A stretch of 64,000 nucleotides of DNA from Psettodes erumei. Taxonomy: Eukaryota; Chordata; Actinopteri; Pleuronectiformes; Psettodidae. The stretch covers positions 5,150,501 through 5,214,500 of the forward strand of contig JAFBJZ010000888.1 in NCBI GenBank assembly GCA_016785225.1, in the 5' to 3' direction. The notes beneath the pieces are model-generated. The model worked only from the letters and a program-made list of their open reading frames with translations. It was not told the DNA's origin and searched no databases. This document shows, in pieces, positions 34,675 through 46,730 of this stretch. The position numbers were made by a program, and so were the translations under genes. How positions within the stretch are numbered: the first letter of the stretch is position 1; every line of letters starts with the position of its first letter.

Positions 34675-37096
34675 ATAAGAAACCTTGGATGTCAAACCAG
34701 ACATGAACCCAAGCTGAAAACCTGAGCTATAAAGCTAAATAAGATGCATCCAGCTACCTCTGAGTCCAGAGGATGAACCACAAACAGCCTCGGAAGTCCT
34801 TAAAGTGTTGGCTCACAGTGCTCACAGCACACTTTCCAGGCAGCCTAGAATGCTGCTGGTTTCAGGGGACCCCCTGTAAGGATAAAGGCTCCGCTCTCCC
34901 TCTGTGACGCAGGCAGATGGTGATTGCAGATTTCTAGCCTTTGTCCCTGAGAATGTCAGTCTCTGCCTCAAGAAAAATCTGTTAATTGGAACCAGTGCCA
35001 CCAGCTTGCCTCAGCCGTAGCACAAAAGGAGATCCATATGTTCGTTTAGCCATCAGCAGGAGGACACATAGAACTCCAGGAGTACACTGAGTGACACATA
35101 CTTAGCACTGACAGAAAGCTTGCTCATGCTCCAGTTCCATGCTGTACCAGACATACCCATTAACTCAGCCTCATAGCATACTACTGTCCTGTGGTTAGCT
35201 GCTTAGCTTCTGTCATCTCATATCCTATTATTGGGTGGGAAATGGGATGAGTAGTGCAGAGTTGTGGCTTCTGCCATGGACCTAGGACCAAGGACGTTGT
35301 GGAATTTTCTTGTGATGACACCTTACAGTCTGTGTATTTTTTTGGTTATAAGGAGCCACCAATAGCCACTGCACTGCAGCAACTATTCTCTCCTTGTGTG
35401 ACTAATGCAGGTCAGTTGGCGCCATTATGGAGTTATTAGGTGGTATGCTTGAAGTGAACTAGTTCAGGTGATGCTGCTCCACATATTGGTGTGCTTGGTT
35501 GATGGTTAGCACTGGCTTACAGGCAGAATTGCCTGTTATGGACATTCATAACCTGGGGAGGGTGTATTCAATCTGGTAAAAGAGCTTGGAGGGCTGTCCA
35601 AGCACCAGTAAGAATGAATTTCAGAATTCACTAGGTCAAACAGCACAGGAGAATTTCCTCCAGGCACGCAAACATGAACAGCATCTGCAACAGAGGTGGT
35701 CACCAGGATAGAAAGATTTTCTACTGGCCCCTATTTCAGCTCCAGAATAGCCACCAGGAGTCCGTGTCCATTTTATGGCCACATGACAAATGGCAAATTC
35801 TATTTATTAGGTATTCCCTGGAGAAGAAGGGAAAAAAACGCACTACATGCCATGTCCCTCTCCTTAAACTTGCAATGAGGCAATGTAACATCTGTCTCTC
35901 TGCCAAAAATGGAGAATGGAAAAAAAAAATCAATTCAGACTGGTGGTTACAAAGCCATCCACGCTTGACTGTGCCCGTTGTGATGACCATTTCTCAAGAG
36001 GGCAGAGTCTAAAAAACCCCCATCATCATGCAGACAGCTTCGGGGACAGTGGTGGACACCCTCGCTGCTGCCTGGAAGGACAAAAGCTGTAAAAGGGGTG
36101 ACTTGTGGATTTGTTCGGTTACTGGACCAATTCATTTTGATTTCCATTTCATTTTTAGCCAGGAGCCCACCAGTGCTTTAACAACTCGCAAGCTTATATG
36201 GTACGCTGCAGCATACTGGGAGGAAATCCTCATCTGTTGTGACATCTGGCAGCAGCATCGCCTACCCAGTACTTTGGAGCCATTTGGAAAGGGATGATCT
36301 TGACACCACGTGAGCGGTTGTCAACTTTCCCTGCTGCCTGTGAGAAGGTTGCCCGCTCCAACTACCTTTTCTCTCAGAAATGATCTGTTAAGTGATTAAA
36401 ATTTTAGTTTTGCTTCAAGTTCCGAGAGGAAGGAAGAATATTTCCAAGACATGCACAGAATATCTAAGAGTGATCGAAGACCCAAGCTCAGGGCTGCAGT
36501 ATGCCCGGTCACTACTCACCCACCTGCAGCATTAGTGAAAGAATACCTGCGCTGGCTGTTGTCGAGGCAATGCAGCGAGTGTGCACAGTAGGCAGATCCC
36601 ATAGTTGCCTCTGCATGAAGGAGCAATTTGTTATCGTGTGTAACAAAGTGGAGGAATGTCCCTGCCACTGTCAAGAGTCAGAGTTATATTCCCATCGCTG
36701 CCATTCATATCAAACACAAGAACGCAGCTTGGCACAAACGAGCCACAGAATGGTTTGTTAAGTCTGCAAAATGTACACACTGTCTTCTTACCAATTTGCA
36801 GCAGATTTCATTTGCAGTTGACTCTTCACTTTTTCCCCTTTAATATTGAGTTCATGATGTTCTTCACAGTATTTAAATCTGCATAATTAAAAATTAATGA
36901 GTTTGTCTTTCCCAAGGTGTTGTGTGTGTGTGTCAGTTATACATGTGCCAGTTATTTGATATTTTGATAATGACAATCACGATGCAACTAATGCCCCATC
37001 TCTCAGGAGAGCAGCCCCTTCGCCCTTCTCTATTTCTCTTGTTGCTCTTATCTGCCCTTCCTACCTCTCTGCGATCATGTCTTTCCCTTTCTCCTG

Positions 37097-37122
37097 TCTC
37101 CTCTCCTCTCCTCTCCTCTCCT
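37097..37122. repeat. (TCTCC)n tract
   Basis: About five TCTCC units within a longer pyrimidine-rich run at 37020-37150. Confidence 0.9.
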
Positions 37123-37944
37123 CCCTTCCTCAAACCTCTCTTCCTCTCCTCAGGTGACAGTGTGATGGATTAAGCCCAAATAAACTCGTTCATCTTTCAA
37201 TTAGAGCCGGTGTTGAGGAGGTGTCAGCCATTATGAAGCTGTCTGGAAGACTGGGAGCCAGGGAGTGATGGAGAGAAGGGAGAAAAGGGTGAGCAACTGA
37301 GTTATGGCATGATGGGAGAGACAGAGATAGAAAGATGTTTGTGAAAGACAGAGGGTGCTGTGTGTGTGGGGAAGAAACTTATTGGTTGAGGGAGCAGACC
37401 CAACTATTAAAACATCACTCCTGTGCTGCTGTTAGAACAGAACTCCCATGCCTGGCTGACCACCCACGGCCTCGCTCCCCACGTCATCACCAGCCCAGCT
37501 TGCATTTTTACGCAACATTGCCTCTAACTGATTTGATTTTTTTCCCCTCTATTGTTGCCACTGCTTCTTATGAGTCTGATGAGTTTGCTCTGAGTGGCTT
37601 AGTCATAGTGTAGGCGGGCTGTGGAGCGAGCACACAGAAAGACCCTTGCATTCACTGTATGCACATGTGGGTGTAGAGGTAAGCATAGGTATTTCCATGC
37701 AAATGTGAATATTTAATCCCACGTCTTACAGTGTGAGTGCATATATATTCATTACAGTATTCATATACAGTGATGAGTGTGTGTGCGTGCATGAGGGGAA
37801 GAAGACAGCGGTGTTTGAGGAGGCTGTTGTGACTCTCACATTCATTCTTTCCCAGAAACCAATACTGAGTTGTTGGCATATTCTCATGTCTTCCGTTTTA
37901 CTTCTCCCTCTTCCTCTTGTTCTTCTTCTTCAAGGGAATATTAT

Positions 37945-38160
37945 GTACTGTAGGCGCACAGGGACGAGTTCTAATGAATTTGAATGAGCGTCTCAATTTA
38001 TTTTCCATGTTTTATTTATTTTTTCAAGGTTTGGGGAGTAAATTGAATCGACGGCAGTGATGCGTACGCTAGTCAGGAGCAATATAGGGACCTGCTGTTC
38101 TGATTAAGTTCCTGTTATGGAGCCGTTCATTATTGATTTCATTTCTGCTCGCTTCTCCTC
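37945..38160. promoter_or_regulatory. candidate conserved non-coding element
   Basis: Unique sequence with retained CpGs (AATCGACGGCAGTGATGCGT, TACGCTAGTCAGG) and homeodomain-like words (CTAATGAATTTGAATGAG, TTCATTATTGATTT). No ORF or repeat. Inferred from texture only. Confidence 0.3.
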
Positions 38161-39418
38161 CTCTCACATTCGCGTTCGCTCCATATCTCTTTCTTCTTAG
38201 CGGGTCTCTTTCTCTGTGCATATTACTCTTTTCTCTTCTTCACTGTCAACTCTCATTTAAAAGCAGAAAGTTGTTATTTATAAAACTGAGTGGTTTTATT
38301 TCAGACCAAATGCACAGTTCATTTTTTTGCTTCTAATTCTACTCTAATGTTTTGGCTTTTAAGATCTGCTTAGATATACTGTAGCCAGAAACACTGTAAT
38401 GTGAAGGCTGTCTTTGTTCTGATTGGAGCCCTGAAGTCCTGAGTCATGGTTTATTCACCAACCAGTTAGATACAGAGCTCAAGCTCTGAGCTGAGCATTA
38501 TTTGGTGAAACACAGAATCAGTTTTCCCTCTGTGCTCGTAAGAGAGATTCCCTCAAAGCAACAGTACTGGCATGTGTCTTCATGTTGGAATTTACAAATT
38601 ATATTGAAACGAACAAAGCTAAATATGGATTTAAAAAAAGGTTTTATGATCTAGATTTTCCTCCTGCATCACTGTGTTGTTAATGTAAATCTGAACTGAA
38701 TTTCACTGCTTTCACTGCCTCAGTACACAATTTCACTTTGTCTTTATGCAAAGGTGTTATGCTGATCAGCTCTTGTCACACTTGCACTCAGCATGTTAGC
38801 AATGTATTAATTAGCACCCATATGCATTTTTTCATTCTTCACTGCACTCACTTTGTGATGAGATGACTGGTGCTCAAACCATTGCAGACCATGTGTCTCT
38901 GAAACTGTAGAATCTACAGTCTCGCTGTCTCTATGCCTGAATCTACACTGTAGATACAGAGAAAGCCTTAGCACTTCTGAGCATGGTTGATTTTTAGCAA
39001 AATAAGGAACAGAGAATCTTCAAGAAGCAGAAATTTCCTGTCTTTGAAATACATATATAATATACACAAGTTTGAGCCCTGGCTCCTCCTGTCCATAAAC
39101 TGAAGTGTCTTGAGAAAGTGAAACAGAAATTGGAACCCTTTTTGAGCATACAGTTAATGAAAAAGAAAGTCAGTGCTTCTTTAGGGCAATGTTTCTTTTT
39201 AATTCATATTGCTCCTTGTCTCTTGTTTCTTAAAGTTCAAACAAATATTTAGCAAATTCTTTCTGGTCCATTCTTTCCAGTTGCAAATACAGTAAAAGAT
39301 CAGCAGTGATCATCGTAAGCTCTCATTGAAAAACTGAGGTCACAAGTACTGATGGAGCTTTCAAGACGTTGTCAGTTAAAGCTGCGTTCCCCTCAAGGAA
39401 CCTGTAATTAAACCTCTT

Positions 39419-39425
39419 GTGTGTG

Positions 39426-39457
<32 letters not shown>

Positions 39458-39460
39458 CGT
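39419..39460. repeat. (GT)n microsatellite
   Basis: About 20 GT units with CG interruptions, followed by a GC-rich GGGCGGGGGG. Confidence 0.95.
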
Positions 39461-40865
39461 GGGCGGGGGGATTAAGAAGTGCCTGCAGCTGTGTGGAGCC
39501 TGGGATATGGTTAGAAGGCCAGCTGAAGGCCTCTTTCTGCTGTTGTTATTATGACTAACTTCCTATAACCCGACCTCTCCATTAGTCAAGAGCCACCTCA
39601 CAGAGAAAGGAATGCAGCGACAGGTTCCATGGAAAAATCAAGAGGGGGAACCTGTTGTTTTAAAGAGTGTCTGGCCTTGTCAACTGGCTGGCTGCTTTAC
39701 CTACTAGCAGTAAGGGTGGCAGGTTGGATCATAATGTGCGTAGTATTATTTCCTGGCTAATATTCTTCCAAGGCACTCTGCATTATGCTCTACTCATATT
39801 TCAGGTATATTCAACACCGTATTCATCAGTCTGATATATTTATTTATATAGTTCATTACATATAAACCTTTGTGAGTTAATCTCAGAAGTCTGGTGTCAG
39901 ATTTACTCCTGTCTGGTCGCCTCAGTCTGCCTGTGAAGAGGAACCACTCTGTCAAAATTCTGGCCTTCTTAACCCAAACTGTGAGAGAGTGAGAACAGCC
40001 TGCTGAAACATCTGTGGTCTTGGCTGGGAATGAATGACTATGGATAGACTGGGATTAAGGATCCTGGATGGAAGCTCTGGGGTGGGGTGACGGAGAAATT
40101 GGCTGGGGCCTGGGGTGGGGAGGTTGGGGGTGCGAGTTGGGAACAAAGGGTGGGGTGAGGTAGGGGTAAAGTTGGGAGGCTGGGAAACTGGGGAAGTTAG
40201 GGGGACTGGAGTTGAGAGTTCGTCGTTGGGTGAGAGGAAGACTGCGGGAATTGGGTTGAGGAGGGATGGACGTGGGAAGGGTGCGGTGCGTGCTGGGAAA
40301 ATGAGGTTAAGAACAGGACAAAGGCTGTTATAGGAACGACAGCAAAACTACTGATCTGCTTCAACAAGACAAAAAAAGTCTTGTTTCTGTACGGCGTATT
40401 TCTGGCCCAGGTAATTTATGCAACACTGAATGGACTTAATACCGAATATAATGAATGACTTTAATACTAAATCAATAATTTTATAGTGTGGGGTTTGGTG
40501 TAATGGATACTATGAATTAGGTGGGCTAAGGAAAAGACTTGCATTTCTTTGATGTGGAGACTGTGGTGAAGCATGACTCTGGAGCTAGTTTAAGGTCCAT
40601 GAATTGAGGTTTGTGGACGAAGAGTTCATGTTTTTTCTCTCTCTCTTCAGGACCACAGTGGGAGGTTGATGTTGAAAAATGTCAGTTTTTAGCAGAGATA
40701 GATGGATTACAGAGTTGTTAAGTTGGAATACAAATGCAAAAGTATTTAGACTGAGCTACAGCACATGAGTGGAGTTGGCTTCACAGCTGGGAAGTGGGTC
40801 TGAGGGGGTCAAGGGAGGGATGAGGGTCATTTGATGCTATTTTGGCTGTCCTGCGTTCAGGAAGT

Positions 40866-40935
40866 CTCTCCCTCTCTCTTTGTCTCTCTCTCTCTCTCTC
40901 TCCCTGTCTCTCTCTCGCTCTCTCTCACACACACG
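40866..40935. repeat. (CT)n then (CA)n compound tract
   Basis: A pyrimidine tract of CTCTCT units interrupted by single T, G and CC bases passes into CACACAC. It drives low-complexity ORFs on both strands. Confidence 0.92.
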
Positions 40936-43384
40936 CAGTTTGACGTGCACAAACTTCTTTCATCCGAAGCCAATTGTACGTCCAACTCCGGGGAGACTTT
41001 TGGGAAGATGATATTATGGACAATGCGGAGCTGAAGATGAGTCAGCCACAGGAATCCCAGAAAACCCACAGTGGCTGGCTGGACTACACACAGAGAGACA
41101 GTGAGACAGACGCAGACAGAGTAAGTGTGTGCGTTAGTGAGGAAGAAATACGAAAACTGGAGAAAAGTCAAGGAGGAAGGGAGTCATGGGAATGTGTCAT
41201 TGGAAGCAATATCTGTTTGGAGTTATTTTTTGGGAATTGTTGATGTTGACCTTATCTTAGGAGTTAGCAGTTTGTGAGTGCCCCTTATAAATCATTAATA
41301 ACCACCAATAAATGAAAACATACAGCCAATGAACAACTCTGGCCTATTATCGATTGACGTTCTGTCAGATCTGCATCATGTCTTCCTTTCAGTAAAATGT
41401 GCAAATACTTTACGGACTCAAAAGAAATTGCAGTGGGAGCGAAAGTGTTCTTCCGCAGTTGTTTTGAGGCTGAATGCCAAAAGAAACATTAGCATCCATG
41501 AATATTTCATTACCGATCATGACTAACTGTGGTAACTGTCTATGGCCAAATTCCACCAATGTAGCACGCAAGAATTGTCACTGTCTGAGTTCCAGATGCA
41601 AGGTGTTTCCCTTAAATACACAACAAGGGCTCGTGACGATTTTCATGTGTGAGTTTGTTCATTATTGATTATATTATAATGTCCTTTAATTGTAATTCTC
41701 TTGTTCATTTTCTCTATAGTTATTGCACAGTATGCTGGTGGGATTGTTTTATGGCTCAGAATAGCAATGGAGTGCAGCTCTTCTAGTGCAGTTTGTTTTT
41801 GTTGTTTTATTGCTGTGGTTGATGGAAGGAAAAAAAGACAGCAAAGCCTAGTTTCAGAAGGAGATACAACAGCATTACTTTGCACTGAGACACACAAGTT
41901 TGAGACAAGAGGGAAATGTGGTCTTAATTCTGTGGAACACCAGCATTACTCCTGGCATGATTCAGACATTACTGATCATTTCCCGCAAGGTCCCACAATA
42001 CCACAACTAATTTCAGAATGATATATTAAGGATTAAATATCCAACATCTCACACTTCCCTTTTTTTCCTTTTTGGCTCTATGCTGTCGTTGGGGCTGACA
42101 TTGCCTCTCTGCTGGGGTATTTTGTCTGTTGTCCTGCCAAACTGACATGAATGGGGCCAGAAACAGGCCCAGGATCAGCTCGGGGCTGGAGTCCAACATG
42201 CTGTACCCCTCTGCTATGGGCAGACACAACTGGATGCAAGGAAAGGGTCAGGCAAGAGGAAGTAATTCTGGCTGTACAACGTCCCAGAGATTTAAAACTG
42301 ACTTTCGGAACATTTGACTCATTTGACTGTACCTGTTTGCAAAGTCAGATGTTTCTGTTGACTACTTTGTGATTTCCTCAATGACACAGATTCACAAGCT
42401 GAAGAGTGAAACCAAGACAGACTGAAATTATGAGTAAGCACTTGTAACTGTAAACATGGCAAAATGTTATTTGTGATTTAATGTCACTGGAAGCAAAAAT
42501 CCTTCACTTAGGAACACCGTCTGTTGTGTCAAAACTGGTTGTGAAAATTATGACATTGCCGAAAAGAGGCAAAACATCTGTAAAGTTATGATGCAACAGT
42601 CAGCTGTACTCATGATGCCACCGGCAGTAACATACACGTGAGAATCACTGGACGCCGTCAGAGAAGTCCCACTCGCTTTTCTGCCCGTCTGGCAGTCAGA
42701 GACGAGCAGAGGAGGAGAAAAGTGCTGACTCACCCGTGTGCTCCCTGGTATCATGTACCCTCACAACTTTCGCAGTGTTGCAGTGACCTTGAGCGACGCA
42801 GAGTGGAGCAAGTGAGTGAGTGACTGAGGAAAACGAGGGATGGAATGGAGAGAGATAGAAAGAGACAGAGCGGGAGAGAGAGAGAGACCCCTCCAGCCTG
42901 CTTCTCGACAGATAATCTGTCAACCCCCCACTGGTCCCCAGACTCATGGTACATGCGGCACACACACATACAGCGCACACGCACACACTCCTCTCAGCAG
43001 CCGCCCACCTCTGCAGCACAGCTGAGTGCCTGACAGAGAGGTAGTTGGTGGAGAACGTGCATATCTCCCTCCTCTCCTCTCCTCTCCCTTTTTAAGCTCC
43101 ATCCATCACACCCAACACATCACTTTCCTTCTCTGTCTTTCACTTCCTGCCGTCTCTCTCATATATTATCTTTCATCTCCCTCACAGCCTTCATCTCTTT
43201 CTTCCTGTGGGTCCATCGTGCTCGCTCCCTCACTGTTTGTTTGTCCTTTTTCTCCCCAATTTCTCCTGTCTTTTATTTGTCTTTGGCTGGGTTAGTTGAG
43301 CTGGAAAGAAACTTAATCTTAACTTTACCATTAGCACTTAAAAATGAATGGTTGCTGTGCAGTAGCCCGAAATTAAAAAATATT

Positions 43385-43590
43385 AAATACACACACACAT
43401 CCCAGTAGGGATAACTCATCGAACCATCCCAACTACATGCCTAAACGTAACCTCAAATAACCTGAACCCTAAAATGAACCCTCACAAAGCAGCCTGGACC
43501 CCTGGGGACCAAAATTTTGTCCCCATGGATTGGTGTGTGTTTGTATTCCGGTGGGGATATAAACTCAAAAGCACACACACAGGCGCACAT
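43385..43590. mobile_element. probable dispersed teleost repeat (CCTAAAC / GGGGACC words)
   Basis: A unit of CCTAAACGTAACCTC and CTGAACCCTAAAATGAACCC is followed by a self-complementary GGGGACCAAAATTTTGTCCCC and ends at CA tracts on both sides. Words of this kind are common in fish introns. Autonomous family unknown. Confidence 0.5.
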
Positions 43591-44644
43591 TGGTCTTAGT
43601 CCAGTGGATGAGGAAGCGGTTGCCTCACTGGTCTCCTGCAGGCCTCCAGCAGTCTACAACAGACCTCTGTTTGAGGTCCAAACACTCACACACTGATAGG
43701 AGCACATGTGCAGATTACATACTGTATTCCTCCCATGTCCCAACATACACTAATACACACACATAAAACTCCACCTCCCACCTTGAAGTCAAGCAATCAC
43801 ACCACTTTGCAATCAAAGAACTTTGCTGGTGAGATGCAGCGGCTCATTGTGTGCAGGCTATCCTACGAGAGTCTTCATTTTCCTGGGGAAATGGATACAG
43901 CAGTTAACTTGAGTCTTTTTTTTCCCCGAGTGGGTAGAGTGCAGAATGAGTCAGTGGGCTGACATTAAGTGTGCAGATGTATCGCAGAGACTCCAGATGA
44001 GTCACTCCTCATATGTGAGATGATAATTGCTCTCACTGACTCAATTGCCACATTTGGATTTGAATGATTTCCATGGTCGTATTTGCAAAGGAAGCTGAAG
44101 TAAGGATTTGCACTGCAGGCACCAAGGCTGGGAAGCAGAGGGGTGGGAGAAATGAGTCTGGCTAGTAAAGTGGTGCGAGAAAGAGATTTAGAATACAGAG
44201 TGGTAGTGCCTCCTCCACCATGTGTGATCATTTAGACCATTACTGGTCGTATTGTTTGTTCTCAACGTCTTAACTGCTCTCTCGTCCATCTTTCTGCCAA
44301 CCTCTTTACGCTGCTTTGTGACGGTTAGATTTATTGATGTGCTCCCCACGCTGAGCCGCCACAGGAGGTGGAGATGCACAGATGTGATGAAGCGCTGTCC
44401 AGAATCCAAGAGCTACAGTCGAGTTTCCCAAACTGTGCCAAGAGCAACGTGAATGTTGGTGGTGTTGGTGAAAGCAGCTGAAACTTCTCGAGATGCTGTG
44501 AACTGAATTCAATTTAACATCTGTAGAGGGAGATGTCCAGTTGGCGGGGCTCGTCTTTGAGATGGGTGAGCACGAGGGGATGGCTCATTACGGATCAAAC
44601 CAGATTATGCGTCTTCACATAGGAGTTTAGGCTGGTAATGTGAA

Positions 44645-45165
44645 AGGTTAAAGGAACAGTTCCCCCACAAATGGCAATTTTGCCATTATTGACTCATACC
44701 AGTCAAACCTCCGGCGAGCTTTATAATGTAATACAAAATGAGTCAGTTTTCAGTTTGTTATCGTGCAAGAACGGTCTTTTCAATAATAGTCAGAAATTAC
44801 TCCACAGAGCTTGTGTAGCTTGAGAAATAAGTACTGGTTGAATTTTTAAACTTTTCCCAAATTCAAATATCATGACATTGACTATACAAGTCCTTTCAGA
44901 TTACACTCGTGACTCATACTGTACTACAGTACACTTACAGCATTTGATCACAGAAGCTTTTATCATTTATCACCTTTCAGTGGAGTCTTACCGCACAGGT
45001 ATGACCTTATTTTGTTATTATTTACAAACCTGTGCTGCTCCACCCAATGATTACCAGAAAAAGGTTTGTCAAAATGAAGAATATGGGGAAGAATTCATGG
45101 AACTGGACAAATTACTTTGAACCCCAAAAATCACCGACAATGGTCATAACAACATCACAAGACAA
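44645..45165. mobile_element. possible degenerate TIR element
   Basis: It starts GTTAAAGGAACAGTTCCCCC and continues with AATTTTGCCATTATTGACTC, close to the left end of a common teleost element. The right end may be near 45120-45165 but no matching inverted repeat is clear. Confidence 0.35.
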
Positions 45166-46149
45166 TTATCCATTTCCTCTATTCTGAGTAGTAGACATCT
45201 ACATGCAGAAAATTGAGAAATGTCCAAAATTGTACCAAGAGCACCTCTCAGCAAGACAATTTACTGTACGTTGGTACCAGTAACTTCTGAATTCATGAGA
45301 TGTCTGACAAAACAAAAGCCAAAGCTGTTGCTTAATGAAGCATTTCATTTCCATCATCGTTTCTGCACTCCCACAGGATTTCAAAGTGTCTTTTTGTTTG
45401 ATGTATATGTGAAGTGCAGCTGAGCACTGTGTCTACGTGATTTTAGATAGAGGGCTCCCAAGCGTCGCCTCAGTGTTCAGAATGGCCCGGTAATGAGAGT
45501 CACAGTTTTGTTCTGCCCGGGAACAACTGATGTGTCTGTGCACGTATGCACGTGTGTGTGCGGGTACTCATGGAACAAAGATAATTGAATGTAAGTGGTG
45601 CCTATCAGCTGTGGTTGTATTTCTCTGTGGTATTGAAACCTATGGAGATTCGAGAACTCATTTAGCTGTGGCACTTCAAAGAAAAGAAAATATTACATAA
45701 AAACCACGCTGGAACCCTCCCCACTTAACTCCCCCTCATGCTGTTGCGGTGGAAAGTGCTCAAAAAACCAAATGTGCAGAACATGAATTAGCATTAGAAC
45801 TGGAAATCAGTGTGTTTTCACTGTGCTGTGATTGTGCACGTGTGCATGCACCTGTCATACGTAGCATATCTGCATGTTGTTCACATCTTTTCTCAGCTAA
45901 GTGCATACTTGTATCCATGTTAAGTCGTGTATCTGTATGAAAAACAGGAAACTGTTCCCAGTCTGCGAAGATGAAAGGCATTAGAGCTGTGTCCAGTGCT
46001 TCCTCCCTGGTGTGTTACACTGTGGCTCTACAAGCTTTGACAATGGCATGTTTGACAAAGACTGAAAGAAAATAAATGGCTGTTTCACAGAAATCCCCTG
46101 AGAAAATTGCCAGGTCAGGAAAGTTCCAATGCTGGGCGCGTCAGGAGGC

Positions 46150-46560
46150 GTGGAGTCAGGTTATTTGCAAATATTTATGCAAGATGAAATACAACATTTT
46201 AATCTGATTTACCTCAGCTTGCATGACTGCACAAGCATACGGGATATGAGCCACATTAAATGACTTGTGTTTTGTAAAGAAGTTCAAAGATGAGGATATT
46301 TATGCTTAAATCAAAGCAAACAGGAAAGATACATAAATTAAATGACTAAAGGCAAAACTAATGTAATTAAACATCAATTTAGATATGCAATATGTACTTG
46401 AGTGAATATACATAACAAATGTGCATTTGTTATCAACTAGGCCAGCAGTTGTGATAAGATGGCAGACTTCAGCCAGATTTAATTAACTTCAAAAATTATG
46501 TGCCCATTTAATTACATTTACACAATGAAATTCAGATGAAAAAAAGGGTTTCACGATTAC
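46150..46560. promoter_or_regulatory. candidate conserved non-coding element, POU/homeodomain-rich
   Basis: Long unique block containing TTATTTGCAAATATTTATGC (octamer-like), several ATTTAATTAA and TAATTAAAC cores and GTGCATTTGTTATC. No ORF, microsatellite or transposon wording. This is the most enhancer-like AT-rich stretch in the window, judged by composition only. Confidence 0.33.
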
Positions 46561-46660
46561 TAATTCAGTAAAAATATAAATGCAGTGTAAATATTTTTGG
46601 AACTGATGGAGTATTTTGCGATCAAATTGCTCCCAACGTCATGCACCTGTTACACTTTAT

Positions 46661-46730
46661 ACAAACATGTAACATGTGAATTTCCCCGTTGTGGGATTAA
46701 TAAAGTTAATCTAATCTAATCTAATCTAAA
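46661..46730 (+). mobile_element. 3' end of a truncated LINE with (TCTAA)n tail
   Basis: AATTTCCCCGTTGTGGGATT is followed by AATAAAG and four to five TCTAA repeats. This is the standard 3' terminus of fish L2/Rex-type LINEs, so a very short 5'-truncated insertion is likely. Confidence 0.75.

Larger units (their letters stand above)
26803..37940. other. gene-free interval, middle part
   Basis: No convincing exon. It holds a degenerate element at 28230-28400, a TTAA-flanked element at 30762-30992, a CA tract at about 32365-32383, a possible regulatory block at 32037-32290, an inverted repeat at 34480-34674 and a TCTCC run at 37097-37122. Confidence 0.6.
38161..46149. other. gene-free interval with simple repeats
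   Basis: No convincing exon. It holds a GT tract at 39419-39460, a G-rich stretch at 40080-40270, a CT/CA tract at 40866-40935, short GA and CA tracts at 42850-42985, CTCTCC runs near 43070-43090, a dispersed repeat at 43385-43590 and another at 44645-44720. Confidence 0.55.

Noticed and set aside
40039..40333. G-rich stretch as CpG island or exon
   Set aside because: GGGG/TGGGG-rich but poor in CpG, frames have no domain; treated as simple G-rich DNA.
43590..43680. tRNA-like stretch (GGTCTTAGTCCAGTGGATGA)
   Set aside because: No proper A and B boxes and no cloverleaf could be drawn.
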